DNA of 64,000 bases from Hedera helix (Eukaryota > Streptophyta > Magnoliopsida > Apiales > Araliaceae), in the NCBI GenBank assembly GCA_947179155.2, contig OX359264.1:54099702-54163701 (forward strand), read 5' to 3'. Positions 11,881 through 23,553 of the stretch are shown piece after piece. The notes below the pieces were generated by a model. The model was not told the origin of the DNA, did no database searches, and saw only the letters and a list, made by a program, of their open reading frames with translations. Made by a program: the position numbers and the translations under genes. Numbering within the stretch: the first letter of the stretch is position 1; each line of letters starts with the position of its first letter.

Positions 11881-12218
11881 GTGGGAATAACCTTACGGAG
11901 CGGATTGCCGTCTGTTGGTGAATAACCTTTCGTATTCATTCATTATTAATCTTTGAGAATAACCTTACGGAGCGGATTGCCGCCTGTTTGGTGAATAACT
12001 CTTTGTACTCAAATTCTATTAAATTGTGGGAATAACCTTACGGAGCGGATTGCCGCCTGTTGGTGAATAACCTTTCGTATTCATTCATTATTAATCTCTG
12101 AGAATAACCTTACGGAGCGGATTGCCGCCTGTTTGGTGAATAACTCTTTGTACTCAAATTCTATTAAATTGTGGGAATAACCTTACGGAGCGGATTGCCG
12201 CCTGTTGGTGAATAACCC
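11881..12218 (+). repeat. Five-unit tandem array in the right LTR
   Basis: This is the counterpart of 4024-4360, with five copies of the CTTACGGAGCGGATTGCCG-containing unit. The copy number equals that of the left LTR, with single-base differences such as CCGTCTG for CCGCCTG at 11910. Confidence 0.85.
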
Positions 12219-13402
12219 TTTGTATTAATTTACTTCACCTTTTGTTAATCAAACCTGCTACGGTAAGGGATATTATTTTCTTTCATACTCCTAAATCGAA
12301 ATTTATTATGGAACTATTGCTTCTATAATTCCTGAAAATATTATATGTTCCATAATAGTTGAACTTCATTATTTCAACTGAACCTTCCTATTTACGTGAA
12401 CCTTTCTATTGAATTGTAACCGTTATTCTGAACTGTGGATCTTGAATTTCACTCCACATCATGTTGACAATTTGGACATTATTTGAATCTGTACAAAGTA
12501 AACTTCTGATACTTATTGTTATCCTATTTCTTCTGTTCATCATTTACATCATTCTAATCATCCAAAAAATCAAGCTGTTGTGAATATCTGTGGCCGGGGG
12601 CACAGATGTGATATATTTGTTGAACAGATGATAGGTTAAAGGCGATATAATAGGTTAAAGGCGATACATCTGTTCGGTGTCTTTTATGGCACGTGGTGAA
12701 TGTTCTCTTTGGCCCGTAGTGCAAAGATGAACTGTTATTTGGTATGATTATGACCAAAGGCTGAATCTGGTATAATCATGACCGTTGGTGCTATATTGAA
12801 TATCTTTGGCCCGTAGTACAAAGATGAACTGTTGATGTGCATGATTATGATCAGGAACTGTGAATTTGTATTATCTTGACTAATGATATTTCAGATGATA
12901 AAAGTTGATGATGTTTTTCCTAAAAAGAGAACCGAGTGGACATTATAGTCTGCATTATTCTTCTAATAGATTACTCATTCCGCTGCTATTATTGATCTGA
13001 ACGTTGTTTAAGAATTTAACTGCAGTTTTTGATATAAACCTTGTAGTCTATTGTATTCTATCAAGAACTCAACTGTTGAAGACTAATGATAATTTATTCG
13101 TCATTATCTTAGTCATGATATTCTTTACTGGGCTATTTGAGCTCACCCTTTCTTTTGTTCCATTGTTTTTCAACAGGAGATGAAAATATAACAGGGTCTA
13201 GCCGGGGAATGGAGTGAGGGTCCGAGGAATAGCTATCATAGTCTTCACGTTTTGTAAAATAGTGTGGCAATAATAGTGAAGACTTAGTTGTGTATTATTA
13301 TACACTGTATTGTTGTACGTTGTGCTTTGTTGTAATAATTTTGTTGTAGTATTTTGACGACTCAAGTTTGGGCTGTGTGGGCCCAGATTTGGGGGCGTCA
13401 CA

Positions 13403-13807
13403 CGTTCCACTATAAAATCTGAGCGTATTGCTTTGGATTTGGCAAGTGCTGAGGCTAATTGGTTGAGAAACCTATTAGCAGATATCCCTTTATAGAAGAG
13501 ACCAGTTCCATTTGTGTCTATACGTTGTGATTGTCAAGTAGCAATAGGCCGAGTTTTAAATCAAAGTCATAATGACAAGATTATGCATATAAGCTTAAGA
13601 CATAAAAATATTCGGCAACTGCTTAATGATGGTGTGATATTGCTCGAGTATGTAAGGACGAAAATGAATTTAGCCGATCCTTTGACTAAACCACTTAACA
13701 AAAGGTTTGTAGAAATTACATCGAGGGGGTGGGAGTTATGCCTAGAACAAAGGTTAACAGTGATGGTAATTAACCCAACCTATGTGAATGGAGATCCCAA
13801 GAATTAG
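13403..13807 (+). pseudogene. 3' end of a Copia polyprotein (RNase H), disrupted
   Basis: The translated sequence shows Ty1/Copia RNase H hallmarks: SAEANWLRNLLAD, then IRCDCQVAIGR, a HISLRHKNIRQLL motif, VRTKMNLADPLTKPL and SRGWELC. A TAG stop at about 13494-13496 lies between the first two motifs, and the rest of the polyprotein is absent because the Tekay element was inserted just upstream at 13402/13403. In intact Copia elements this is the last domain before the 3' untranslated region, so the reading frame ends at its natural place (13805-13807). The 5' part of this Copia element should lie to the left of the window. Confidence 0.88.
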
Positions 13808-14327
13808 GTTCATATGGGTAATAACAAGTCGCGGGTTGATCGTTGTGGCACTATCTAATTTATATTTAATATTCATCCCTATGGCGTATGATAGTGCATG
13901 TGTAGCAAATGAGGCTTTAGCTTTAAGCTCTTAATGTTTTCATAGTCCATGTTGGATATTGTGATAAGCTACAAAATACACTTGATGAAAAATAGCTATG
14001 TGATAGTAGAGGTGGGGCCGTCTTTATAATAATTTAGGCAAATTCTCTAAAACTCTCATGAAATCAGGATTTGGCGCATGGCCGAAAATATGCCCAACCG
14101 CGTTCAACAACCCGCTTCGAATTTGTAAGGTGAATGATAAGTGTTTAAATTCACATTAAATGAATGTGGTTCATAGAAACTTATTGTCTCACCTATTTTC
14201 TGTGAATTTAGCCTTATTTATTCTATGTATTGGTTCAAAGCCCAAAAGACACCAATACTTATGCGTTGCGTTTTCACTTCTTGTTTTTTATTTCTCTTAA
14301 TACTTGCTTTTGAAATTATGGGAGATT
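13808..14327 (+). other. Copia 3' untranslated region and polypurine tract
   Basis: This 520-bp non-coding stretch links the end of the Copia reading frame to a purine-rich ATGGGAGAT directly before TGTTAAATTTTT at 14328. Such a GGGAGATTGTTA arrangement is the usual polypurine tract and LTR start of plant Copia elements. No other gene is visible here. Confidence 0.6.
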
Positions 14328-15000
14328 GTTAAATTTTTAAAAATAATTTCAAAATCAAGTTAATTAATTAGTGTGATTTATTTTCTACCGTTTTCTTCCT
14401 ACACAAAATCAATGGTATTAATTCCTACCTTAAATTGATTATCGTTGAAAAATCTTGAAATTACTACCGTAGCCTTAATATGAGTACCGTTGTAAGACAA
14501 GTCCTTTTGAATATATGTTATGAGTACCGTTGCACTGTTGCAAGATAAGTCCTTTTGAATATATGTATACTAGTTGTTGAAAAGCAAAGGAGGAGCCATG
14601 CATAACATAATAAGGTGACTACTACTACTCGGAAAAAAGTATAGATAAAATGCTCTGAACAAAGAGGGGGGAAAAAGCAGCATACTTCTTCATATAATAA
14701 TATATATAATATATATTATACTATAAAACTATATTTTTCTTGTATTATTTTTGTACCAAAACAAGAAAAAGCAATGGGCTGTTTATGTCACATTTTCTAT
14801 TTGAGTGCACATTAGAGAAGAATAAATTGTTGAATCTTGAAAGGTATCTGTTGTGACCTTTTGTATCGGTGATATATAATATCGGAGGGGTATAAATTAT
14901 TCTTAAAGACAGTGCTATACAGATGTCTCAATTTATTTAAGTGATATATTCTTAACTCACTTTTAATTTTTATAGTAATTTTCAATTATTTTTCAACTGT
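14328..15000 (+). mobile_element. Probable Copia 3' LTR, right end not determined
   Basis: The start at 14328 (TGTTAAATTTTT) follows from the polypurine tract. The matching 5' LTR lies outside the window, so the right boundary cannot be fixed by comparison; 15000 is only an approximate limit set by a different element starting soon after. A near-duplication of ATGAGTACCGTTG with AAGTCCTTTTGAATATATGT occurs at 14478-14568. Confidence 0.45.
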
Positions 15001-15086
15001 TTAGGGCAGTCAGTTGGTTTTCATTTGGGGATGGTAGAGTCGAGATTGGAGCGGGGGAATTGAGGATCGAGTTCTCGTTAAAGGAT

Positions 15087-15233
15087 AGCTCTCTTGATAC
15101 CATGATGAAATTTAAATCTTGACTGTATATTGAACAAAGATGATTACAATACAGCAGTACGTTTTACAAAGATTTCAACGCTATTCTAGGAACGGCTAGC
15201 TAGAATCTTGGCTAAAATATTGGGGCTGTTACA
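15087..15233 (-). mobile_element. Short Copia-type LTR with primer-binding site, minus strand remnant
   Basis: Read on the minus strand, a 131-bp segment runs from TGTAACAGCCCC (at 15233) to TTTCATCA (at 15103) and is followed at once by TGGTATCAAGAGAGC (15102-15088), close to the initiator-Met tRNA PBS. TG...CA ends, a PBS directly after, and the short length fit a small-LTR Copia element (for example the Ale type) or a TRIM. Sequence further on (down to about 15000) would be its leader. No coding remnant or second LTR is visible, so the element is truncated. Confidence 0.6.
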
Positions 15234-18200
15234 GGACTTAATTCTTGTGATTAATCCGACTGTTACACCCACAAATCTCGTCTAATTATCTTTGAGCTAA
15301 TCTGGTGCTTAAATATTTATGGTGATATATCTGATATTTACTATTATTTGTTTATAATATCAATTCGTTATATAACTCAGACTAAGATTTTATTGTATTC
15401 AATATTGAAAAATAGATGTTATCAGTCTGTTAAATTTTAATAGTTATAAACAGAAAATTCAAATTTTATAAAAAAAATTCAGTTCCGTGATGCAATTATA
15501 AAAAAATTAGTTTAATGATACATATGTAAATTGAGATTCAATTCCTGGAAAAAAATGATTTAACCATATATCTAACATGCAGTTGAAGATGGTGCTTCTA
15601 AAATGAAAGTTTTTATATTTAACGTGCAATTGAAGTTGGTATCTTAAAATTAGTTTCATTATGTATTACTGATTTCGGTTTTGTATGTTTTCATGATCAA
15701 AATTTTTGAATTATTGGTATCATGATCTTAGTTAATAAAAACAAAATTTGTCTTTTGCTAAATAAATACGGTATCCGTTTCAAATTATAAGATCATTATT
15801 GATTTTTGAAGGATAATTTAAGACATTTTTAACTAAAAATTGAGATAATTTATTAAAAAAATTAAAACAGTAAATTTTATAATAAATAATACTTTTTAGA
15901 TAATTTATAATATTTATTATTATATTAATTAAAATTTAAAAAAATTATATTATTTTTGAATTTAAAAATATTTTAAGTTAACTTCAAAATATTAATAATA
16001 ATATTATTATATTTTAAAACAAAAGAGTATCTGATATCCATATGTACATGTACACACTAAAAATCTAATTTGATCTTAATTGGACTTGAAGAATTAAATA
16101 TTGGAAGCCTTTAAGCAATTGTACGTAATAAAAGAAAAAGGGAGCAAAATAAAGAGGATGTCTACATTATTAAGAGAGAGCGGGGTTTTTGATCTCTCTT
16201 AACGTCCTCACTTAATTTATAACTTTTTAATTTTATAGTTGTTAAAATAATTTAAGACTCTCTTTTATTATTATCGATTTGGTCTTTGAATAAACTCACT
16301 TATAATTTTTAAAATAAATTATTTATTATTTATTCACTTTTCTATTTTTCATTTATTCTTTTAACTTCCACAAATAATAAAAAAAAAATTCAAATTTTAA
16401 CTTTTACATTTATACGATCCCACATTAATTTTACTGCCGACATACGTTAAAGTGTGCCAATACTAGTAAGAATGCAAGGGCAATTAGGTACGATATGAAC
16501 ATTTCTTATAAAATAGTAGCACCTTTTAAGTATATGGAGTATTATTAACCGTACCACATAGTTGAGCACAACTTTGAAGGACAACTCCAAAAGTATGGTT
16601 AATGAGACTGTTTGTTAGCAATTGCAACATGAACAGAACTGAAAAAAGGTATTGTATTGACTAGGATCGATCAATGCCACCTTAATATCCATACAAAATA
16701 ATTGAATATTGTCGGTGACCTAATTTGCTAGACATAACTAAGGACCTAAGATGGTTACGTCAAAGTTAATCTTTTCAATATTATGATTACGATTTATATT
16801 TGATATATTTATAAAATTAAAAATTAAGATTTTTAGTTACAGATGACGCAATATACTTTAACAATCATATAAATAATATTACGTACATTATAGTTTCAAT
16901 TAATATTTTTTTTGTTCGACAAAATAAATTTTATTAATATTAAATAATTGTAATACAAAATTAGCAAATCCAAATTTTTTGATATAAGATATAGTAACTA
17001 AATGTGTTACGGAAAATAAATAAAAAGTCACCAAAAAAAAAGGTGGGGGCCGGGTGGTAGAATATAATAATATGATTAATAACAGAGGTTGCGTGTAAAG
17101 CAAAAGAGGGTGTGTGAAGTAGAAGAGTCAATGTGCTGCAAAATTTACTGCGCGCAAAGCAGAAGAAAGAGGCACACTACAAAGAGCCCAGCTGAAGGGT
17201 CTAATCCCCTCCCCCATTCAACACAGTCCGCACTCTTGCATAGTTGCATGTGGTCGGGAGCAGTTAAATTTTTCCGTTTTAATACCATTTCAAAGTTAAT
17301 TGATATGACCATATTTTAACTTTACTATATATATATAAAAAAATAAGAATGAAGTTTATTACATATAATAATAAGAAATATATAAAAATACTCCCTGAAT
17401 ATATTAAATACTCCTTAGATGTGACCCTCTCCCTATACTTCGATCATGACAACTGACTATTGATCATAGTTTATTTGATTAGATAATGATATATTTCAAC
17501 ATTTCTTCGTCAACCAACCGCAAAAATGTTACAGTCGGATTTGAGTAGAATAAATTATTTTAATAAATAAAAATAAAAGTTAATGATTAATGTTTTTAGC
17601 TTTAGTTAAAGATTTAAGGATATATATATAGTACCATCTTAAATACAATATAAGACCCTAAGCCTAAAAGGTTAAATTCAAAATAACTAAAACTCTTAAC
17701 GATTTATTTGGCAACTCAATTATAAGTTTTGTAATATAAATTGAAAGTACATTTTCGAATTTATAAAAATAAAATTTACTTCAAATTAAAAAATTTCGAC
17801 TTGATTTATCAACATAGCTTAAAAGTTGCTCCAATTATAGCAAATACCATGATAAATAACTCTTAATAAACTTTTTCATACACACACATATCTTCTCTTA
17901 ATCCTCTTATACACGTAAATATTATTGAAAATATTCGACCCATAAATTTTTATTTGAAATTATTTCTTGACCCAATAAATTTACTTATTAGGTTTATGAT
18001 CTATTAAAATATATATGTTCTCAATTTTTCTTCTTATGCTTTAATAAGGGACTTTATTATCACACAATACCTTAACAATTTTTTTCTTAACGTGTGATCT
18101 CTCCATCGACATCATGTTTCCCCTTGAACTTTTTAACCATACTTTTTTTTAACATTAACCCATCACTTATTTTAATTGACGAATCACCATCTTCAATATC

Positions 18201-21200
18201 TTTTTATCATAAGTCAACCAATAGTCTCAACAAGAAAAGTTTACCTCTTACTTAATGAATTATTTTTCGTCCATCATGCGCAGTTCTTACTATATTTATG
18301 ACCCAAGTCCATAGTCATGACTTTGATATCAGTTATTGAGAATATACGATTCATATATACTCATCTGAAACTATTTTTTAACCCAAAAAATTAACTTTTT
18401 AAGTAAAAAAATAATTCTAACATATTTATTTAGTCAATATATACAAGTGTGCGCTGTAGTAATAATAACTTAATATAAAATGAATTGTCCAATTTTATTA
18501 CAAGTATATACATCAAAATTTTTGTAGTTGGTAGCTCTCTCTCCCTATTGGGGGAGAGTAGTAGTGAAAAGTGACAAGACACGCAGTTAAGTTTGCAGGG
18601 AAGGGGAATCACAGTTGTGAATAGTACGTAGGGTCTATGCATGCAGGTATGTTTATTAATTTGCAGATTTTAATTTTCACTACACGGATTCATGACCTCA
18701 CCACCTTACCCGGTCTCTTTCGGATCCATTATGGTCAAGTTAAAAATTAATTTTATTATGATAAATTATAATTTATTTTATTAAATTATTATCAATACAT
18801 ATTTAATATAATAAAAAAAATTATAATTTACTATAATAAAATTAATTTTAAATTTTACCATAATCAAATTCGTCTCTTTCATTCCTGGAAAAACTACGTA
18901 CATACAAAATGATTTTATATTTTCATTAACAGTCACATTCCAATACTTGCGTCATGCATGCATGATCCATCAATTCTACCCAATTGTCTCAACTCGTGAC
19001 TCTTTTGTATTTATTAAAATTTATAAAATAATAAAAATTAAAATTAATAATATTTTTTATATAATTTATTATTGTATTAAATAATATTAAGTAAATTAAT
19101 GTCAATTTCGAGGAGTGAGTATTCGAATTTTAATAACAAAATTACTTTTTAAATATTTGCAAACTATGCAAATGGAATTTTAATTTTTAATTTTGAAAAG
19201 GAAGGATCGATTATTTGATTTGTTTAACAATAGATCATTCCTTTTCACAGATTAAGATACTTATCAAACAACCTACTACCATTTGTACTAACCTTTTTTA
19301 TTCAACATATAACCGAAAAACAAAAGCGAAGATATTGACATATACGATACAAGATATTGAGATATAAATACAAGCTGGTAAAAGAGTAATGCTTTTCCTG
19401 ACGGGTAGACCCTTAGAGTGATTACTGTGTCAGTTACTACTCTATTTTAAAAAGAATTAAAATTTCATACGTTGTCGGTATACATGCAAGTAGTGATAGA
19501 ATCATTACAGTATATTAAATTTTAAATTTTTTAAAAAACGAACTCCCTTAATTAGACACTAAAAAGAAAATGATGGACTCCAATTTGAGACTGAAGGACG
19601 AAAATGAGAGTCTTATCTGGGACCGAAGGGCGTACTACTTTCAAGTGATTATATGTTTATGGGAGTATTATATAACTGCATATTATCAGGCACCCTCAAC
19701 TTTTATTCTAAAGTCAAGATACTCTTCAGAAGCAAATGAGGTCAATATTATATATGCTATTCACGAGGAATCTAAACTGTTACTTAAAGTCAATAGCTGC
19801 TATGGAATAATAGAAATATTTCTTCAAAGTTGTCTCTCTCTCATATGGGTATAAAGTCCTATATGTATGAAGAGTAACAAAATTTTCTTGATTATTAAGA
19901 TATTTCATGGATGATTAGGTCAAAAAAACTTCTTATTTTTCATATAGTTTGAATATCATTTTCACAAAGAATAAACATATTACTAAACATTTGTTCCGTA
20001 ATACCTTATACTTTCCAAAATATAAATGGAAGCAAAATGATTTTTAGTTTTGTTTAAAAATATACGAGTAAAATGACACTTGAAAACCGAACATACTATT
20101 GCGCAAATGAAATATATAGGATCCTAATTCTTTGCAGTCTAAAATGTACGGTTCATTTAGGTATTATTTTATATAAACGAGTTGTACTGGTAGAGTAAAG
20201 AGTTACATTTAAGATGAATTTTGTTCTATAAATATTATACAATATATTTGAATGAAGACTTTGAAAAGAGAGATCTAGAGATTTGCCATTTGCCATTCCA
20301 AAACCACAAAAACCTAGCGGATCTTAAACGGGACCGGATGATCGGTCAAATCTGGGACGTGAAAAAAATGGGCAAGACCTGAAAGTTAGAAACCCTAGGA
20401 TTGATCGATCATTATCATTAATTCATAATATTATATTATGATGCATCGTTTATAGCTTTCTTTCTTTCTTGTTATCCATGCAAGGACTTTTTTGTGTATG
20501 ACGGAGAACATGCAGCTGGCTCTGAATATAAAGGTACCTTATGCAGTTTCGTAAAATTTTGCACTGATTCTATTACGTTGTTTTTTGTTACATTTGTGCT
20601 GTTGTTTGTTACATGTCTTATATCTTGTTTCATATTATGTATTGTTACTAGGTTGATCAGTTGAAAATAATCGCATCGTTAGTGTTTTCACTAAGTAATA
20701 TTAATTTGTGTTGCTAAATATGTATTGAAAAAATTAGGTAAAAAGTGTAACGAGTGAAATCTCAATTAGCCCATTTGAAAGCAAATGCTTATTTCGCTGA
20801 CAGTCTTAACACTTGTTTAATTGACATTTTGCACTTCAACGACATTCTTGTTATTGCCCTGCTTAACAACTTCAATCGAATATCCAATGCACAAGCTCCT
20901 GTAAATAAAAAACTGCACTTGACGAGAAAGTATTTGACCAAAACACAAACTTTCAACTTCTTTAATATATATCTACTAAAAAGTTCAATAATATTGATAA
21001 AAAATTAAAAAAAAAATGAAAAGTCAATCTAACATGTTTGGTTGAAGACAGATGAGTCCAAATTAAAAGGAAACAGTTGAAAGTGAGAAAATGTTGGGTA
21101 AATTAAAAATTGGTCGGTTTGAGCCGTTGCATCCAACTTACTTTTGTCTCTTCATTCATTCTGCTGTGCAGTGAGTAGTAGTTAATAAATAATAGGGTAA

Positions 21201-21550
21201 TGATGACAGAATCATTCAAAGCAAAGTAGTCTTCTTCTCTCTTTCTCTCTGAAACTTCACTGAATGAATGCCTCTTTGAAGGGAAACATGACCATGACCA
21301 CTCCCTTTAATCTCTACTATAACTATTAAGCCTCATCTCCTTTTGCTATCTGTCCCCTCTTATCTTCCTTTCTCTCTCTCTCAATCCCTTTTCTCTCTCT
21401 TTTTCATTACCTTATTTTGACGTACTTCTCTTTCATATAAAAGTAAATTGAGTCTCACTTTTATGTAGAGTAGATCATCTAAAAATATATATAAAAAATA
21501 CATGTGGGAAATAGTAGTCCCCTATTTTAGGATCCTCTTATCTGCCCTTC
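15234..21550. other. Intergenic AT-rich region upstream of WOX3
   Basis: No credible gene is seen. The longest open stretches (for example 19570-19854 and 20754-21008) show no recognisable domain, codon bias or splice context. The region holds AT-rich decayed repeats (including 15775-16032), small inverted repeats (TTAAGAGAGA...TCTCTCTTAA at 16170-16202) and, from 21230 to 21430, a strongly pyrimidine-rich CT stretch that leads into the WOX3 5' region. Confidence 0.6.
15775..16032. repeat. Decayed MITE-like repeat (Stowaway-like ends)
   Basis: The left end reads TATCCGTTTCAAATTATAAG and the right end TTTTAAAACAAAAGAGTA, resembling the CTCCGTTCCAAATTATAAG / TTTGAAACGGAGG ends of plant mariner-type MITEs but with several mismatches. 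A related left end occurs at 61178-61215. The interior is almost pure A and T. No target duplication can be stated. Confidence 0.35.
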
Positions 21551-21554
21551 TATC

Positions 21555-21563
21555 TATTTATAT
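21555..21563 (+). promoter_or_regulatory. Candidate TATA box of WOX3
   Basis: TATTTATAT lies about 100 bp upstream of the WOX3 ATG at 21660. The 35-40 bp after it, rich in ACA and CAAAC, suit a transcription start near 21590-21600, followed by a purine-rich leader. Confidence 0.45.
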
Positions 21564-21659
21564 TTGAACAACAAACCAAACACCTAAAAAACACATCACA
21601 CAAAGTCTAGAGAGCTAAAGAGAAAGAAAAGGAGAGAATTTAAAGGGTGATATATAGAA

Positions 21660-22794
21660 ATGCCTTTACCGGGTTCATCAAGGTGGTGTCCAACCCCAGA
21701 GCAGCTGATGATCCTGGAAGAGATTTACAAAGGTGGAATAAGAACACCAAATGCATCTCAGATACAGCACATCACAGCCCATCTCTCTCTATATGGAAAG
21801 ATTGAAGGAAAGAACGTTTTCTACTGGTTTCAGAACCACAAAGCCAGAGACAGACAGAAGCTTAGAAGGAAACAACTCTTTTTAGCTAGACAATTGCAGC
21901 AGCGGCAACAGCAACAACAAAACTATCATCATCATGACTGTTCTCCTCCTGCTCTTCATCATCCACTTAACTTTCACTATAACTCACCAGCTTTTCTTCA
22001 TCAGGTAGTCATCTTAATTTAATCTTTTGAATACGCCAATGAACTTATTTTCATCCAATGATAAATACGTTCCAACTTCTACTCTTACAAGAGAAAACAT
22101 ACGTAGTTTTATATGTTGGTATTTAGGATCCGGATTCGGTGAATTTAAGGGTGAATTATTAGTCCGCAGAACGAAGTTGGCATCACATAGGCCTTCGATG
22201 AAAATTAATTAGAAAAAATGGCTTAGTCGATGCAATTTCATGTTGCACAAATGTAACATTTTGTTATCCAAATTGACCAATATTTAATTCACCCCTTTTT
22301 TGTTATCGCAAAAGAATTTGTTATTAAGACCTGTATAATTTCATCCTGAGGCAAATCCAAAAGTTATAGAAAAGGATACATCACACGCATAACATGAGCA
22401 AAATCAAACTGTATTGAAAAGCATATTCAATTTAACCTTAACTCCAGTACCAAATCGATTCATCTATTTAAGGTAGAAAGTTCAGTTAAAGTTCTTAGCT
22501 ATGAAATATAGTTTCTTTCAAATATTTACATTTACATAACCCTAGCTATATATATAGGATGGACAAGTTGAGGATGCATATTCCTCACAATTGAAGCAAT
22601 ACACCTGGAAACCGGTTCTTCAAGTGGAAACATGCATAGATAAGAACATCAAGAGAATGTACAGTCAGGATCAATGGATGACGACGATGATGATGGATGT
22701 GGGCCCTACTTCTTCTCCACCTTGTTGTAGCAGAGGACCCCCAAAAACCCTACAACTCTTTCCTACCACCACCACATCTACCAACCCTAACTAG
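21660..22794 (+). CDS. WOX3: WUSCHEL-related homeobox transcription factor (WOX3/PRESSED FLOWER type)
   Basis: Two exons, 21660-22004 and 22558-22794, are separated by a 553-bp phase-0 GT-AG intron and encode 193 aa. Residues about 6-68 form the WOX homeodomain, with RWCPTPEQLMILEEIYKGG, the GIRTPNASQIQ loop and helix 3 NVFYWFQNHKARDRQ. SSRWCPTPEQLMILEE at the extreme N-terminus and RDRQKLRRK after helix 3 favour the WOX3 clade over WUS, WOX4 or WOX5. A Gln/His-rich segment follows (about 80-105). Exon 2 ends with the WUS-box TLQLFP at residues 180-185, eight residues from the C-terminus; it recruits TOPLESS-type co-repressors in the family. WOX3 acts in the nucleus in lateral growth of leaf and floral organ margins. 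The protein is somewhat shorter than the Arabidopsis relative. Exon 2 was placed by its acceptor (TATATATAG|GAT) and frame. Confidence 0.93.
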
Positions 22795-23330
22795 CTAGCT
22801 AGCAAATTAACCTGCATGCCTCTTTCTCTTTCTCTCTCTAGCTAGCTAAGCAGAGCTAAGATTAATCATAGATAGCTAGATTTCACTCAAGTGTTGTTAT
22901 GTTTTCTGTTATGTATTTGTGCTTACAGAGAGGGAGAGATCAAAAATATTTAAATTGTCTAATTAATTGTCCTGCATGAATTCAGCAGTAGTAGTTGCAT
23001 GGAATATAATGTGACAATGTTTAATTATTTCCCAATAAAAATGTGCATTGGGGTTGACGAGGTTTTTGTTTAAAAAAAAAATATGAGTAACGAAGTTTTG
23101 CAATAGTTTTTGTAAAAAAATAATAAAATTCATTATATAAATGACAAGTCTTATTATTTTTTATAAAAATTATTATATAGATAAATGACAAAATAATTAC
23201 TTAGAGTAAAACTGATTTTTTTTGCGGTTGATTGTGTGCTTTGTCTATATATATTGCATGTCCCATAAAGCTGCCCATTAAACTGTGAAATCAGATGATC
23301 AGTACATTGCATATATAAACTAAGGATTTT

Positions 23331-23553
23331 CTTAATGTGTGACCTTAGGGCACACATTAAGCGCGGAAAACAATGTATAATATTATTTGTTTATGTAGGC
23401 GCACTGAATTCAATATATAAAAAAATAATATACTAGTGGACCCCATGTATTGAATTCAGTGCAACTATATAAAAAAATATTTTTTAGCGGGTCCCATCTC
23501 TTGTTTTTCGCGCCTAGTGTGTACCCTTAGGGCACACATTAAGCGGACCCATA
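23331..23553. mobile_element. Foldback MITE-like element with ~30-bp terminal inverted repeats
   Basis: The arm at 23343-23373 (CCTTAGGGCACACATTAAG then CGCGGAAAACAA) is an imperfect inverted match to 23501-23530 (TTGTTTTTCGCGCCTAGTGT then GTACCCTTAG). A second inner inverted pair, GCACTGAATTCAATA at 23401-23415 and TATTGAATTCAGTGC at 23447-23463, is nested inside. Both outer ends are also small palindromes (CTTAATGTGTG...CACACATTAAG). No transposase is present. The exact ends and the target duplication are unclear because the arms themselves are palindromic. Confidence 0.65.

Larger units (their letters stand above)
2767..13402 (+). mobile_element. Ty3-gypsy chromovirus (Tekay/Del type), nearly complete
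   Basis: Visible parts in order are the left LTR (2767-5544, its first ~129 bp displaced by the nested LTR), primer-binding site, gag with protease, reverse transcriptase, RNase H, integrase with chromodomain, polypurine tract and right LTR (10385-13402). The order PR-RT-RH-INT and a C-terminal chromodomain identify a Ty3-gypsy chromovirus; the ~3-kb LTRs and chromodomain type suit the Tekay (Del) clade. The reading frame is broken between protease and reverse transcriptase (stop at 7427 and a frameshift near 7490), so this copy is probably not autonomous. It inserted into a Copia element, whose coding sequence resumes at 13403. Confidence 0.93.
10385..13402 (+). repeat. Right LTR of the Tekay element, complete (3018 bp)
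   Basis: The LTR starts with TGTAAGACCCCGAATTTT and ends with GGGGGCGTCACA at 13402. This is the best full-length reference for this LTR family in the window. It carries three copies of a 92-bp tandem unit (starting near 11216, 11308 and 11400), the TATA box at 11548 and the five-unit array at 11881-12218. Sequence after 13402 is Copia coding sequence, which confirms the boundary. Confidence 0.95.

Noticed and set aside
16165..16205. Inverted repeat TTAAGAGAGA...TCTCTCTTAA as the end of a MITE
   Set aside because: The arms are only 10 bp around a 13-base loop and no second end or target duplication was found.
18530..18570. Small hairpin CTCTCTCTCCC/GGGGGAGAG as a possible microRNA precursor
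   Set aside because: The stem is only about 9 bp with a short loop, too short for a plant microRNA precursor.
19570..19854. 94-codon open frame in the intergenic region
   Set aside because: No similarity to a known family that I recognise and no coding-type composition; likely chance.
20290..20420. Relatively GC-rich patch (CTAGCGGATCTTAAACGGGACCGG) as a gene remnant
   Set aside because: No reading frame, splice sites or repeat ends could be found; it is too short to interpret.
20754..21008. 84-codon open frame upstream of WOX3
   Set aside because: No domain, no promoter or splice context, and composition like the flanking non-coding DNA.
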